Shown: positions 29,046 to 38,697 of the stretch, piece after piece
Numbering within the stretch: position 1 is the first letter of the stretch
How the letters are laid out: the number at the start of each line of letters is the position of its first letter
Origin: Bacillota bacterium
GTDB lineage: Bacteria > Bacillota > Bacilli > Alicyclobacillales > SLC66
NCBI GenBank assembly: GCA_021821085.1
Contig: JAKACV010000002.1
Location: 48,218 to 112,217 of the forward strand
Direction of reading: 5' to 3'
Length of the DNA: 64,000 nt
Position numbers and translations under genes: made by a program
Notes under the pieces: generated by a model
Seen by the model: the letters and a program-made list of their open reading frames with translations, nothing else
Databases searched by the model: none
Told to the model about the DNA's origin: nothing

Positions 29046-29203
29046 GAGCCTGTTCAAAAAGGGTTGGGGTAAGATGCAAGCAGGGGTTTGGTGAAGTCTG
29101 GACATGCGCGCGGAGTGTACGATAGGTGGTACATGAGCACGCATGTCCAGCACAAGCCGAAGCCCTGCGCCGCAGAGTTCTCGACCCTTTTTGAACAACC
29201 TCT
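29045..29203. mobile_element. MITE-like repeat, copy 2 (159 bp)
   Basis: Same element as 2255-2413, in the same orientation, with two differences near the left end (AGGGTTGGGG against AGGATTGAGG). It is flanked by the 3-bp direct repeat ATA at 29042-29044 and 29204-29206. Insertion at the glyA stop kept the coding sequence intact because the element begins with A. It separates glyA from its terminator and may itself fold in the glyA mRNA tail. Confidence 0.87.
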
Positions 29204-29229
29204 ATAAGTGGGTTGAGATTAAAAACAAC

Positions 29230-29266
29230 AAGGGGGATTGCCGATTACGTCGGCAATCCCCCTTTT
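29230..29266. terminator. Strong bidirectional terminator after glyA
   Basis: A 15-bp perfect stem, AAGGGGGATTGCCGA with TCGGCAATCCCCCTT, around a 5-base loop, with A-rich and T-rich flanks. It lies between glyA and the convergent deacetylase gene and can stop both. Confidence 0.9.
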
Positions 29267-29304
29267 ACGGGGAAGCCCAGCATGGGCAGAGTCTCCACTG
29301 ATGA

Positions 29305-30717
29305 CTACTCTTTAAACAATTCTTCGAGTGAAGGCACTTGATCTGGCAACGGGTCGGTAAAGTAGCGACGTAACAACTCTTCTCGACTCATCCAGAGCAA
29401 CTTCGGATGCATAACGCCATGCCCTTTCTGCAATCGTTTGCGTCCTTCTGGATGGTATAGAACCATAATCCAAACAAGCAACATGCTGACCCAACGGTTC
29501 CCAAGCGTCTGTTCAATCTCCTCTACATGAAAACCAAGTTTTTCCACACCGCGATGCATCAGCGTCATCCCAAATACACCCTTAGCATGCCGGAACCGAT
29601 CATCATAGATCAAAGCCTGTGCGACACCATACATACTATCGCGCAATTCCTTCAATCCGCGGATGGCCATTTTTTCAGGTGATGAAATGTTGACCAATTG
29701 CTGCAATGCGCCATTTTGCAGGTGCAATTCGATCATGAGATCTCCGTCTTGGATGACGACTGAAGGTTCGCGCTTTGCCCCCGCGGCCTCTTCTGGCAAG
29801 GCAGTTGTGGCTGCTACATAGGGGATTGATGATTCACTGTCAGCCTGTGAGTGTCGCGAGCCAAAGCGCCACGGCACAACACTAAGACGAAATAAACGAG
29901 ACATCGGATAGACGCCATATAGTCGATTAAAAAGTCGTTCCCACTGCGTCCAGAGTGGATGAATGATGCGCTGCATGCGCCGTGGGAAAGGGGTCGGATG
30001 ATCCAGCAGATGTTCAGTAGCCTGCAAGATCGGCCTGGCGCTACATGTGAGACCAATCTGTTTGATGCGCGGCAAAAGGACTTTTAACGCAGCTAAGGTA
30101 TGCAGCGGCGCATCTGTGGCACCTCCGCTATCGTGTAACAAAACGATCGCACCGTTGTGCAATCGTTGCGCAATGGTTTCTGCAATATCCTTGGCAGACA
30201 CGTCATAACGCCAATCGCGCGCAGCAAACGTCCATAACACAGGTACTTGCCCAATACGGCGCATAATTGCGGGAGTTGCGATCGTAAGCCGACCCCATGG
30301 AGGACGATATAATCGAACAGGTTCATCGATGATGCGTTCGATGACTTCTTTGGTTCGTTCAAGTTCACTTTGCAATTGCGAGGGTGTAATAAACCAGGCA
30401 TTGCGATGCCGATAGGTATGACTGCCAATCATATGCCCGCGTTCGTGGATCGCACGAACGAGTTCAGGATACGTTTCGGCGCGTTCACCAACTAAAAAGA
30501 AGGTCGCCTGAACCCCGTGTTGTTCTAACAAATCAAGTAGTTGAGGCGTATACTGCGGATGGGGTCCATCATCAAAAGTGAGCGCCAATTCGCGCGCCAA
30601 ATCATTGCCTTTGTACACCCCATGCCAACGAAACACGTCCATGACCCATTCCGCGATGGGGCCATGGATGGAAAAAAGTAACACAAAAAGAAAAAGAATG
30701 AGGCCAACTCCGTGCAT
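29305..30717 (-). CDS. Polysaccharide deacetylase with YkoP-like C-terminal domain
   Basis: 470 residues from ATG 30717 (TGGAG at proper distance; track start 30726 adds three). An N-terminal membrane segment (LILFLFVLLFSIHG) anchors a NodB carbohydrate esterase domain (about residues 45-230) with LTFDDGPH, SHTYRHRN giving the metal histidines, RPPWGR and LLHDSGG; these are the CE4 motifs for N- or O-deacetylation of peptidoglycan or other polysaccharide. The C-terminal 200 residues resemble B. subtilis YkoP, of unknown role. The YkoN/UgtP-like glycosyltransferase two genes upstream makes the trio similar to the ykoN-ykoP cluster. Confidence 0.82.
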   Translation of the reverse strand: MHGVGLILFLFVLLFSIHGPIAEWVMDVFRWHGVYKGNDLARELALTFDDGPHPQYTPQLLDLLEQHGVQATFFLVGERAETYPELVRAIHERGHMIGSHTYRHRNAWFITPSQLQSELERTKEVIERIIDEPVRLYRPPWGRLTIATPAIMRRIGQVPVLWTFAARDWRYDVSAKDIAETIAQRLHNGAIVLLHDSGGATDAPLHTLAALKVLLPRIKQIGLTCSARPILQATEHLLDHPTPFPRRMQRIIHPLWTQWERLFNRLYGVYPMSRLFRLSVVPWRFGSRHSQADSESSIPYVAATTALPEEAAGAKREPSVVIQDGDLMIELHLQNGALQQLVNISSPEKMAIRGLKELRDSMYGVAQALIYDDRFRHAKGVFGMTLMHRGVEKLGFHVEEIEQTLGNRWVSMLLVWIMVLYHPEGRKRLQKGHGVMHPKLLWMSREELLRRYFTDPLPDQVPSLEELFKE

Positions 30718-30743
30718 AGAGGACACTCCAATTCATTACACAG

Positions 30744-31961
30744 CTAGGTGCTCGGTTTGAGGCTGCGATCTATACCGGGAATCCGCAAGAATAAGTATAA
30801 AAGCCCCATCGTGCCAACTACGGCAGCACTCATCCAAAAAGGAGCTTGCGGTCCAAACGCTTGCCACAGTCTACCGCCTATGTAGGGGCCCGTCGCAGTG
30901 CCCAATCCCTCGACTGTCATGAAGACTCCCCACATCGTCCCGCGTTTTTCACGGTCGATTGCCCCGTCCAGCACAGAATTCCATGATGGCAGGATCATCG
31001 CATAGGATAAAGCGAGTACCAGCATGAAACTAATAGCAGGCCAGATACTCGTCTGCAGGGTAAAGAGAATCAAGCCGAGTGCGGCGAGCAAGAAACCACC
31101 AGATAAAAAGGGGCGAGCTCCTACGCGATCGACAAGTTTCCCCATGATCGGCAAAAATATAGCTGTGGTGCCTCCAACGATCACCATCGCCACGCTTTGC
31201 AGTTGCGGACTTGCGCCGAGAACAACGCGCGCATACGGTGTCAAGACAGGAATGAGGATCCCGATGGCGAGCGTCTGCACAAACATACCCGGGAACAAGA
31301 TCCGAATCTGCTTCAAGTTTACGATGATTTCACTAAAATATCTACGCGGTTCGATCAAAACTAAGAACGGCTCATCCCCGTGTAGCGATGATTTTTCAGG
31401 TTTCGTGACCAAGGCGAGCAAACCACCAAGCAAAAGCATCGTGATGAGCATCATAAAGGCGACGCGATAGGAAAAACTCAAAATAAAATTAATGACGACA
31501 GGTCCTGCGCCGCCCCCAATCAACCAGGCGATGTAGATGTATCCCATCGCACTTGCCTTTTCCTGTTCAGAAGCGGTCGCCGTGACTGTCGTGATGACCG
31601 CAGGCCACAGAGGTGAAGTCCCGATCCCAAGTATACCCGCACCGATCGTTAAACTCAGAGGATTTGTCGCTCGGGCTACGACAATAAGTCCACATGCAGC
31701 GACGATAAGACCACTGACTAACACGAAACGTTGACCAAAATGATCAGCCAGGAAACCCATCGGACTGCGCAGAATATTGTCGAAAAAGTAGTGAACGCTG
31801 ATTGCGAGTCCAACTGCAGCAGGTGTAAGCCCGAGTGCATCGATCCCGATATTTGGTAATAACGCAAGGATGAGGGCGCCGCGAACAAATTCGACGAGCA
31901 TCAGCGTCAAAAGAGCGCTTGCGACAAATGGCTTGCGGATATCCTTCGGGATTCCCCTCAT
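30744..31961 (-). CDS. MFS transporter
   Basis: Major facilitator of 405 residues with about 12 hydrophobic segments. Family markers include DNILRSPMGFLADHFGQR (loop 2-3 motif A-like), GAGILGIGTSPLWPAVI, and GKLVDRVGARPFLSG at the second half. Substrate is unknown. Its ATG overlaps the stop of the glycosyltransferase gene (ATGA), so the two are coupled and it may move a glycolipid or sugar product. Start sites a few codons later cannot be excluded. Confidence 0.85.
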   Translation of the reverse strand: MRGIPKDIRKPFVASALLTLMLVEFVRGALILALLPNIGIDALGLTPAAVGLAISVHYFFDNILRSPMGFLADHFGQRFVLVSGLIVAACGLIVVARATNPLSLTIGAGILGIGTSPLWPAVITTVTATASEQEKASAMGYIYIAWLIGGGAGPVVINFILSFSYRVAFMMLITMLLLGGLLALVTKPEKSSLHGDEPFLVLIEPRRYFSEIIVNLKQIRILFPGMFVQTLAIGILIPVLTPYARVVLGASPQLQSVAMVIVGGTTAIFLPIMGKLVDRVGARPFLSGGFLLAALGLILFTLQTSIWPAISFMLVLALSYAMILPSWNSVLDGAIDREKRGTMWGVFMTVEGLGTATGPYIGGRLWQAFGPQAPFWMSAAVVGTMGLLYLFLRIPGIDRSLKPST

Positions 31962-33145
31962 GATTGTTCCGCCAAGAGTGGGGAAGTCTGATCTTGCGGC
32001 GGATACAGAATCTCTTGATCTTCAAGTTCAATGAGCTTATCTGCGATATCTCGCGCTGCAGTGACTTTGCGGATGGTATTGGTATTAGCGCGCATCCGCG
32101 TCAGCAGAGAACCATTGTCACGCAAGAGGCGAAAGATATGCTCGATCACTTGTTTTCTTGTGCGCGCCAACACAGCCACGCGAGACTTTACAAGGAATGC
32201 AGCATTTTGCGTCTCTTGACCTGGGATGGGTCGATATAGTAACAGCGGCAATTCCATCGCTAACGCTTCACTGATCGTCAGACCGCCAGCTTTTGTCACA
32301 ATCAAATCAGATACGGCCATGAGCTCATGCACTTCTCGTGTAAATCCAAACACCCAGACAGGGTTTGTTGCGTCCTTGGACAACTGCTCGATTTGAAACC
32401 GCAGCCTTTCGTTTCGGCCACAGATGACGATCAGTTGCATGCGATGATCTGAGTGGAATAGGTCCTCGCAGATTTGCACGATGTCAGAGAGAACGCCATA
32501 AGCGCCTCCCATGATCAGAAGTGTCGGGTAATCTGCCTCCAGTCCTAGTTTTGCCCGAATTCCCGCACGGTTACTCGCCGCAAGAAATGCAGGGCGAATT
32601 GGGATCCCTGTCACAGAAATTCGACGCTCATCAATTCCGCGAAGAATCAACCCTTGTTTTACGTGCTCCGATCCTACGAAATAGTGGTCCGTATAGGCGT
32701 GTATCCACTGACTGTGAATCGCATGATCGGTTATGACTGTTGCTGCGGGAATATTGACGAGTCCGTGCTCCCGCAAAACGGACATCACCCCTGCGGGTGT
32801 TGGAAATGTGGAGAGAATGACATCAGGCCGCTCTTCATGCAGAAATTCAGCTAATTCCTCATAGCCAAGGTGGTTTAAACGCCGTTGAATCAAAGAAGAG
32901 GGTGTGATTCGACTCGTCCCTTTGTAAAATAATCCATAAAGAGCGGGGGCAAAACGCACGCTTTTTAGGTAACAATAACGAGCCACAGTATTCAGTTTAG
33001 GGTGAACCATTTCAATGTAGTCGATGATGTGGACCTCATGGCCAGGATGACTTTCCATAATGGCATCGCGCACGGCAAGCGCCGCTTGTTGGTGACCTTC
33101 GCCATAAGAGGCGGACAAGATCAACACGCGCCTTAGCTTTTGCAT
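31958..33145 (-). CDS. UgtP/MGDG synthase-like glycosyltransferase
   Basis: GT28-type glycosyltransferase of 395 residues. The N-terminal acceptor domain has LILSASYGEGHQQAALAV, typical of diacylglycerol glycosyltransferases and MurG relatives, and VITDHAIHSQWIH; the C-terminal nucleotide-sugar domain has VICGRNERLR, VFGFTREVHELMAVSDLIVTKAGGLTISEAL and LPLLLYRPIPGQETQNA. It probably adds a sugar to a membrane lipid at the cytoplasmic face. AAGGAGG precedes ATG 33145. It leads the minus-strand trio with an MFS protein and a deacetylase. Confidence 0.85.
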   Translation of the reverse strand: MQKLRRVLILSASYGEGHQQAALAVRDAIMESHPGHEVHIIDYIEMVHPKLNTVARYCYLKSVRFAPALYGLFYKGTSRITPSSLIQRRLNHLGYEELAEFLHEERPDVILSTFPTPAGVMSVLREHGLVNIPAATVITDHAIHSQWIHAYTDHYFVGSEHVKQGLILRGIDERRISVTGIPIRPAFLAASNRAGIRAKLGLEADYPTLLIMGGAYGVLSDIVQICEDLFHSDHRMQLIVICGRNERLRFQIEQLSKDATNPVWVFGFTREVHELMAVSDLIVTKAGGLTISEALAMELPLLLYRPIPGQETQNAAFLVKSRVAVLARTRKQVIEHIFRLLRDNGSLLTRMRANTNTIRKVTAARDIADKLIELEDQEILYPPQDQTSPLLAEQS

Positions 33146-33326
33146 GGAACATCCTCCTTATCTCCAAACGATGTACAAGACACCCTCTGCTATTGTAGGC
33201 GATGAAAGTTAGAATGGGATTAAAAGTGCACTATAACTAATCAATTTTAACATGGAAAGGCCATTCTATACGAGGGTGCATGAAAAGTCTCACTCTATGG
33301 GTCATAGTAGCGAAGTCGCGCCGGTT

Positions 33327-33335
33327 TGATATAAT
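33327..33335 (+). promoter_or_regulatory. Extended -10 promoter of upp
   Basis: TGATATAAT is a consensus TATAAT with the TGn extension, 45 bases before the upp start. No good -35 is visible, as expected for an extended -10 promoter. Confidence 0.55.
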
Positions 33336-33379
33336 AGTTCAATATGTGTGTATAAAGTGCTATACGAGGAGAGTGTGAT

Positions 33380-34006
33380 TTGAAACCGTTTCGCGAGATA
33401 CGCCATCCCCTCGCTCTGGAAAAGATCGGGCGGTTGCGCGAACATGCGACAGATGTACAGACTTTCCGGCGACTCGTTCAGGAATTATCGACCTTCTTGG
33501 CTATCGAGTGTACCGATGATCTGATTGTGCAGACGCATACCATTCAAACGCCCATCGCTGAGGCGAAGGTTGTGCGCTCTCGGGATGAAGTGGTTCTGAT
33601 TCCCATTCTGCGTGCCGGACTGGGTATGGTCGAAGGGATGCTGCAGTGGATACCCTCAGCAAAAGTAGGCCACCTTGGCATGTACCGCGATCCCGAGACC
33701 TTAATGCCTGTAGAGTATTATGCGAATACGCCGACTGGTATGAGTGATAGCGTCGTAATTGTGCTCGATCCGATGCTTGCAACAGGGGGATCGGCGACAG
33801 CAGCACTCGATTTGCTAAAGTCACGAGGGGCAAAGCACATCAAGTTAGCTTCTATCATTGCGGCGCCAGAAGGGTTGGCTAAAGTGCAGAGCAATCATCC
33901 TGATGTTCAAATTTATGCTGTTGTGCTCGATCAAGGTCTAAACAGTCATGGATATATTGTGCCAGGGTTGGGTGATGCGGGCGATCGTATATTTGGCACA
34001 TTATGA
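33380..34006 (+). CDS. upp: Uracil phosphoribosyltransferase
   Basis: Salvages uracil to UMP using PRPP. 208 residues with the PRPP loop VLDPMLATGGSA (about residues 128-139), PILRAGLGMVEG, and GYIVPGLGDAGDRIFGT at the C-terminus. TTG 33380 follows GAGGAGAG. The order glyA-upp-mnaA-atp is that of B. subtilis, here split by the minus-strand trio and MITE. Confidence 0.97.
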   Translation: MKPFREIRHPLALEKIGRLREHATDVQTFRRLVQELSTFLAIECTDDLIVQTHTIQTPIAEAKVVRSRDEVVLIPILRAGLGMVEGMLQWIPSAKVGHLGMYRDPETLMPVEYYANTPTGMSDSVVIVLDPMLATGGSATAALDLLKSRGAKHIKLASIIAAPEGLAKVQSNHPDVQIYAVVLDQGLNSHGYIVPGLGDAGDRIFGTL

Positions 34007-34025
34007 GTGGCCAGGAGATGATAAG

Positions 34026-35183
34026 GTGACTCGAAAACGAGTGATGACAGTGTTTGGCACTCGCCCAGAAGCGGTGAAAATGGCTCCGCTCGTTAAAGAA
34101 TTACAGGCGACGACCGATTTTGAGACCATCGTGTGCGTAACAGCTCAGCACCGTGAGCAACTGGATCAAGTATTGAGTGCTTTTTCAGTGGAACCAGACT
34201 ATGATCTAAATGTAATGGAAGCGCGGCAAACGTTAACGAAAATCTCGATAAAAGTTTTGGATTTGCTTGGTGACGTATTAGAAGAAGTCAAACCGGATAT
34301 CGTCCTTGTGCACGGGGATACGACAACCACATTTGTCGCGAGCTTGGCAGCGTTTTACCAACATATTTCGCTTGGACATATCGAGGCTGGATTGCGGACA
34401 TGGGATAAATATTCACCCTATCCCGAAGAAATGAATCGACAATTAACAGGTGTGCTGGCTGACCTGCATTTTGCGCCAACACGGGTCGCGGCTGACAATT
34501 TGCTGCAAGAAGGCAAACCGTCAGAGCGGATTTACGTGACTGGAAATACCGCGATTGATGCGATGCGCACGACGATTCGGCCTGATTACGAGCACAAGGA
34601 ATTGGTGAAAGTTGGTCCGCAGCGGCGGCTCATCTACATGACTGCACATCGACGTGAGAATATAGGCGAAGGTCTCGAAAATATTTTTGCAGCTGTGCGT
34701 GAATTGGTTGATACCTATCCAGATATTTATGTTGTGTACCCGGTTCATTTGAATCCAGCTGTGCGCGAACCGGCCAAGCGCATATTGGGTGATCATCCAC
34801 GCATAGCGCTTATCGATCCACTTGAGGTAGTGGATGCGCACAATTTTATGGCACAATCGTATTTGATCCTGACTGACTCAGGGGGCGTGCAAGAAGAAGC
34901 CCCGTTTCTAGGTGTGCCGTGCCTTGTGTTGCGCGATACAACGGAGCGCCCGGAGGGGATCGAAGCTGGGACGCTGCGCCTCGTCGGGACGGATCGCAGG
35001 GAGATTGTGCGTGCCACCCGTGAATTGCTTGACAATCGCGATGTGTACGAGCGGATGTCAGTTGCCGCGAGTCCATATGGCGACGGATTTGCTTCTGAGC
35101 GAATTGTACAAGCGTTGCGTCACTATTTTGAATTAGGGGAGCGACCTCCCGCTTTTGTGCCAAAATCAAAGGCGGGGAAATAA
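34026..35183 (+). CDS. mnaA: UDP-N-acetylglucosamine 2-epimerase (non-hydrolysing)
   Basis: Interconverts UDP-GlcNAc and UDP-ManNAc, the latter used for teichoic acid linkage units and other wall polymers. 385 residues from GTG 34026 (AGGAG upstream); the track start lies inside upp. Motifs: FGTRPEAVKMAPLV, HGDTTTTFVASLAAFY, HIEAGLRTWDKYSPYPEEMNRQ (shown in part), TAHRRENIG and LTDSGGVQEEAP, all typical of WecB/MnaA. It is probably co-transcribed with upp, 20 bases away. Confidence 0.95.
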   Translation: MTRKRVMTVFGTRPEAVKMAPLVKELQATTDFETIVCVTAQHREQLDQVLSAFSVEPDYDLNVMEARQTLTKISIKVLDLLGDVLEEVKPDIVLVHGDTTTTFVASLAAFYQHISLGHIEAGLRTWDKYSPYPEEMNRQLTGVLADLHFAPTRVAADNLLQEGKPSERIYVTGNTAIDAMRTTIRPDYEHKELVKVGPQRRLIYMTAHRRENIGEGLENIFAAVRELVDTYPDIYVVYPVHLNPAVREPAKRILGDHPRIALIDPLEVVDAHNFMAQSYLILTDSGGVQEEAPFLGVPCLVLRDTTERPEGIEAGTLRLVGTDRREIVRATRELLDNRDVYERMSVAASPYGDGFASERIVQALRHYFELGERPPAFVPKSKAGK

Positions 35184-35225
35184 AATTCATCGTGAAAATT
35201 GATTGGGATGAAAGGGGTAAGGGAC

Positions 35226-36404
35226 ATGGCTGAAGCGGTGATTGTAAGTGCGGCGCGCACGGCGATTGGGAGTTTTGGAGGAAGTTTAGCTGGTGTATCC
35301 GCACCAGAACTTGGGGCGATCGTCATTCGCGAGGCACTTTCGCGTGCGGGAGTTGCGGGAGATGTTGTGGATGAAGTGATTATGGGCAATGTGCTACAGG
35401 CTGGACTTGGACAAAATCCAGCGCGTCAGGCGGCTGTGAAAGCAGGCTTGTCGTATGAACTGCCGTCTTTTACAGTCAATAAAGTTTGCGGTTCTGGACT
35501 GAAATCTGTGGCATTAGCGGCGCAGTCCATCCGCGCCGGAGATCAGGATATTGTGATTGCCGGCGGCATGGAAAATATGAGTCGCGCGCCCTATCTACTT
35601 GAAGGCGCCCGCACCGGGTATCGCATGGGCGATCAAAAGGTCGTTGACAGCATGATCCGCGATGGATTGTGGTGTGCATTTAACAATGTTCATATGGGCA
35701 TTACGGCGGAGAATGTGGCAGAACGCTACCAAATTTCGCGCGAAGAACAGGATCGTTTCTCTTTACAATCGCAGGAACGTGCGATTGCGGCGATTGCGGC
35801 TGGGTATTTTAAAGAGGAGATTGTACCTGTTCGCATTCCGCAAAAAAAGGGAGATGCGATTTCCTTTGATACGGATGAATATCCGCGCAAAACGTCTGCA
35901 GAAGGTTTTTCTAAGCTGCGTCCGGCCTTTAAGCAAAATGGAACCGTTACAGCAGGAAACGCCTCAGGTCTAAATGACGGAGCTGCGGCTGTTCTCGTGA
36001 TGTCGAAGGAACGCGCACAAGCGCTTGGTTTAACGCCCATCGCTCGCATCGCAGCCTATTCTTCAGCAGGACTTGATCCAGCGGTCATGGGATTGGGGCC
36101 TATTTATGCCACGCAAAAATTGCTCAATAAATCGGGGTTAACGATTGCCGATATGGATTTGATCGAGGCCAATGAAGCCTTTGCAGCACAAGCGCTCGCG
36201 GTGGGTCAGGAGCTTGGGCTTGATGAAGATAAGGTCAACATTAGCGGTGGGGCGATAGCACTCGGTCATCCGATTGGAGCATCCGGTGCACGGGTCTTAG
36301 TCACCTTGCTGTATGGGTTGCAGCGCACTAAAGGAAAACGAGGGCTAGCGACACTCTGCATTGGCGGCGGTCAAGGAGTGGCGATGGTGGTAGAACGTAT
36401 ATAA
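35226..36404 (+). CDS. Acetyl-CoA acetyltransferase (thiolase) 2
   Basis: 392-residue thiolase from ATG 35226 (AAGGG upstream; the track start adds 9 residues). The nucleophile is in KVCGSGLKS (about residue 88), the histidine in [10 protein letters not shown], and the second cysteine in CIGGGQG, which is the full consensus, unlike thiolase 1 at 5.1 kb. It is not in the usual B. subtilis order between mnaA and atp and has no other CoA gene beside it. Its closer match to consensus suggests the housekeeping acetoacetyl-CoA thiolase. Confidence 0.94.
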   Translation: MAEAVIVSAARTAIGSFGGSLAGVSAPELGAIVIREALSRAGVAGDVVDEVIMGNVLQAGLGQNPARQAAVKAGLSYELPSFTVNKVCGSGLKSVALAAQSIRAGDQDIVIAGGMENMSRAPYLLEGARTGYRMGDQKVVDSMIRDGLWCAFNNVHMGITAENVAERYQISREEQDRFSLQSQERAIAAIAAGYFKEEIVPVRIPQKKGDAISFDTDEYPRKTSAEGFSKLRPAFKQNGTVTAGNASGLNDGAAAVLVMSKERAQALGLTPIARIAAYSSAGLDPAVMGLGPIYATQKLLNKSGLTIADMDLIEANEAFAAQALAVGQELGLDEDKVNISGGAIALGHPIGASGARVLVTLLYGLQRTKGKRGLATLCIGGGQGVAMVVERI

Positions 36405-36441
36405 AATTCTCATATTGCATTGAGTTAGAGGAGGTAATAAG

Positions 36442-36627
36442 ATGACGATGCACAAACACTGGGAAATAGACTCAGAATGCCCGCGATGCGGAAAGATCAA
36501 TCACGTATCCGTACCTGTAGGAGAACGCGTGGTTCGTGTTCATTGTGAACATTGTACACATGGATACGATTACCTTCATGTGGTCGCTGAGCATATCGAA
36601 GTCGATGATGATGTAGAAAAGAAATAG
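36442..36627 (+). CDS. Small zinc-ribbon protein, function unknown
   Basis: 61 residues with two cysteine pairs, CPRCGK (about 13) and CEHCTHGYDY (about 36), the spacing of a zinc ribbon. It begins at ATG 36442 after GAGGAGG, so it is very likely translated. The acidic end EVDDDVEKK and histidines complete the chain. No known family is evident. It sits between thiolase 2 and the ATP synthase promoter and may be the last gene of the thiolase transcript. Confidence 0.75.
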   Translation: MTMHKHWEIDSECPRCGKINHVSVPVGERVVRVHCEHCTHGYDYLHVVAEHIEVDDDVEKK

Positions 36628-36773
36628 TGGGTCTGGTGAAATTCAGACGCAAATTGTTCATATGATTGATCGTCGGTTAGGTATTCCGTGGTGCGAATGA
36701 TGATTCAAGCTATGCAATTTAAGTTTTTCTTTAGAACCCTTGCCATAAAACAAATGATTACCGTTTTCAAGCG

Positions 36774-36803
36774 TTGACAATAGATTTTCGCATAGTGTAG
36801 TAT
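36774..36803 (+). promoter_or_regulatory. Vegetative promoter of the ATP synthase operon
   Basis: Perfect -35 TTGACA at 36774-36779 and -10 TAGTAT at 36798-36803 with an 18-base spacer. This is the best sigma-A promoter in the window and lies 30 bases before atpZ. Confidence 0.75.
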
Positions 36804-36835
36804 AAACACGGATTTAAGCACGTCACCTTGATATA

Positions 36836-37096
36836 ATGCTTGGGACGGTGAGGAACTTCGACAAGAATGATAACAAACCTGCGGCACCATTTAACGCATG
36901 GAAAGCAGTTGCCGTTTTCTCCGGAGCATCTTTGCAGCTGTTGGTGACGATGGCGGTGTTCGGGTTTCTTGGCCATCTCCTCGCGGATCAATGGGGACGC
37001 CCGTGGTTAACCGCAATGGGTGTTGTGTTTGGTTTGGTTGTGGGGATATCTGGCTTATCGTTTTTGATTAAACAATTTTTAGGTGGTAAGTTGTGA
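36836..37096 (+). CDS. atpZ: ATP synthase accessory protein AtpZ/AtpI-like
   Basis: 86-residue protein with two membrane helices (LQLLVTMAVFGFLGHLLADQWG and MGVVFGLVVGISGLSFLI, shown in part). AtpZ proteins sit before atpI in Bacillota and are linked to Mg2+ or Ca2+ supply and c-ring assembly. The start may instead be GTG 36848; neither has a strong Shine-Dalgarno, and the transcript leader would be very short. Its stop overlaps the next start (GTGA). Confidence 0.8.
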   Translation: MLGTVRNFDKNDNKPAAPFNAWKAVAVFSGASLQLLVTMAVFGFLGHLLADQWGRPWLTAMGVVFGLVVGISGLSFLIKQFLGGKL

Positions 37097-37494
37097 ACGA
37101 TATCCAAAGATTACAAGCACGGTTGCGTGTTGTGCAGCGAATCGGTGTGGGGATGATGATCCTTAGCGCGTTAGCGTGGTTAATCTTTCGCAATGCACAA
37201 TCAGACATCAACGGATTGCTCTTGGGTGAAGTTGGCGGAGCCTATGTGTACTACAGTATGGTTCGCCAGGGACACTTGCGTGATGGGCTTGAGGGAAACG
37301 CCCTGTTTGCCTCGGGAATGCTTGGGATGATCACGCGTCTTGTTGTGCTCATCGCGGTCATGGTGGTTGCAATCAAGTCTCCTGATGTGAATCCGTTTAC
37401 TGCACTTGTCGGCTATTTGCTCGGCTTTGCCTTGATCTTCTTTGGCCTCTATGGCTTTGCGAAGCGTGGGCGTACATCCTCTGGGGGAAAGTAG
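37093..37494 (+). CDS. atpI: ATP synthase subunit I
   Basis: 133 residues with four predicted membrane helices (two near residues 15-55, two near 72-125). AtpI helps assemble the c-ring. The family is poorly conserved, and the assignment rests on size, topology and the place between atpZ and atpB. GTG 37093 overlaps the atpZ stop. Confidence 0.8.
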   Translation: MNDIQRLQARLRVVQRIGVGMMILSALAWLIFRNAQSDINGLLLGEVGGAYVYYSMVRQGHLRDGLEGNALFASGMLGMITRLVVLIAVMVVAIKSPDVNPFTALVGYLLGFALIFFGLYGFAKRGRTSSGGK

Positions 37495-37502
37495 GTGAGA
37501 AA

Positions 37503-38264
37503 GTGCCAGCATTCCCATATCTTTTTTATAATACATTTTTTCCGATTAATATCATTACTATTGCTATGATGATATTGACGGGGATCGTCGTTCTGGTCGT
37601 ATTGCGTCTCGCTCAGCGAAACTTGGATGTACGGAAGCCGCGCGGTTTGCAGAATCTAATCGAATGGGCGATTGATTTTACAGCAAACATGGCGCGCGAT
37701 ACGATGCCAAGTGAGCGTATGGTGCAATGGATTTTACCTTTTGCGTTTACGATGGTGATTTTCTTATTTGTTGCCAACTGGTTGGGAATCATTGCAACCA
37801 TTAGCATCCAATTGAATCATCCGATTCCATGGCTTGGATTGACAGCTCAAAGATTGGCTTTAGCGCATGGGGAAATTCCTCTTTTTGATTCACCAACGTC
37901 AAATATGAGCATGACTCTTGGCATGGCTGTGATGGTCTGGATACTCAGTCACGCACAAGGACTGAGACACCCTCGTAAATATTTCCGATATTATCGGAAT
38001 CCGATGGCAATTATCGAAGAGATTACAAACCCTCTGACGCACGGCATGCGTCTTTATGGCAATATTTTTGCTGGGGAAGCGCTGATCGGTGTCATTCTGA
38101 GCATTCCGCTCGTATTTGGTTGGTTGCCAGTTAGTATTCCGCTCTTGCTGATTTGGTTACTGTACAGCGGATTTGTCAGTACGATTCAGGCCTATGTGTT
38201 TACCATTTTGATGACGCTCTATGTCGGCCATAAATCCTATGGCGACCAAGTTGATCATGTGTAA
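37503..38264 (+). CDS. atpB: ATP synthase subunit a
   Basis: Membrane proton channel half of Fo. 253 residues with five to six helices; NPLTHGMRLYGNIFAGEALIG (shown in part) carries the essential arginine that faces the c-ring, and SGFVSTIQAYVFTILMTLYVG is the last helix region. GTG 37503 follows the atpI stop by 8 bases with AGGTGAG. Forms the a/c interface with AtpE below. Confidence 0.95.
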   Translation: MPAFPYLFYNTFFPINIITIAMMILTGIVVLVVLRLAQRNLDVRKPRGLQNLIEWAIDFTANMARDTMPSERMVQWILPFAFTMVIFLFVANWLGIIATISIQLNHPIPWLGLTAQRLALAHGEIPLFDSPTSNMSMTLGMAVMVWILSHAQGLRHPRKYFRYYRNPMAIIEEITNPLTHGMRLYGNIFAGEALIGVILSIPLVFGWLPVSIPLLLIWLLYSGFVSTIQAYVFTILMTLYVGHKSYGDQVDHV

Positions 38265-38345
38265 CAACGCTGGACAGATAGTCAGGATTCGCGCAAGTAT
38301 GTGAAGGTTAAATGGCATACGTTTATGATTGCTTATGATGATTGA

Positions 38346-38609
<264 letters not shown>

Positions 38610-38697
38610 ACCACGAACAACCATTGTAGTACCACTGTAATACTGGATGTCAGTTAGCCGTGGATCCGTACCGTTTGGAAAGGGGAGACAGGCACAA

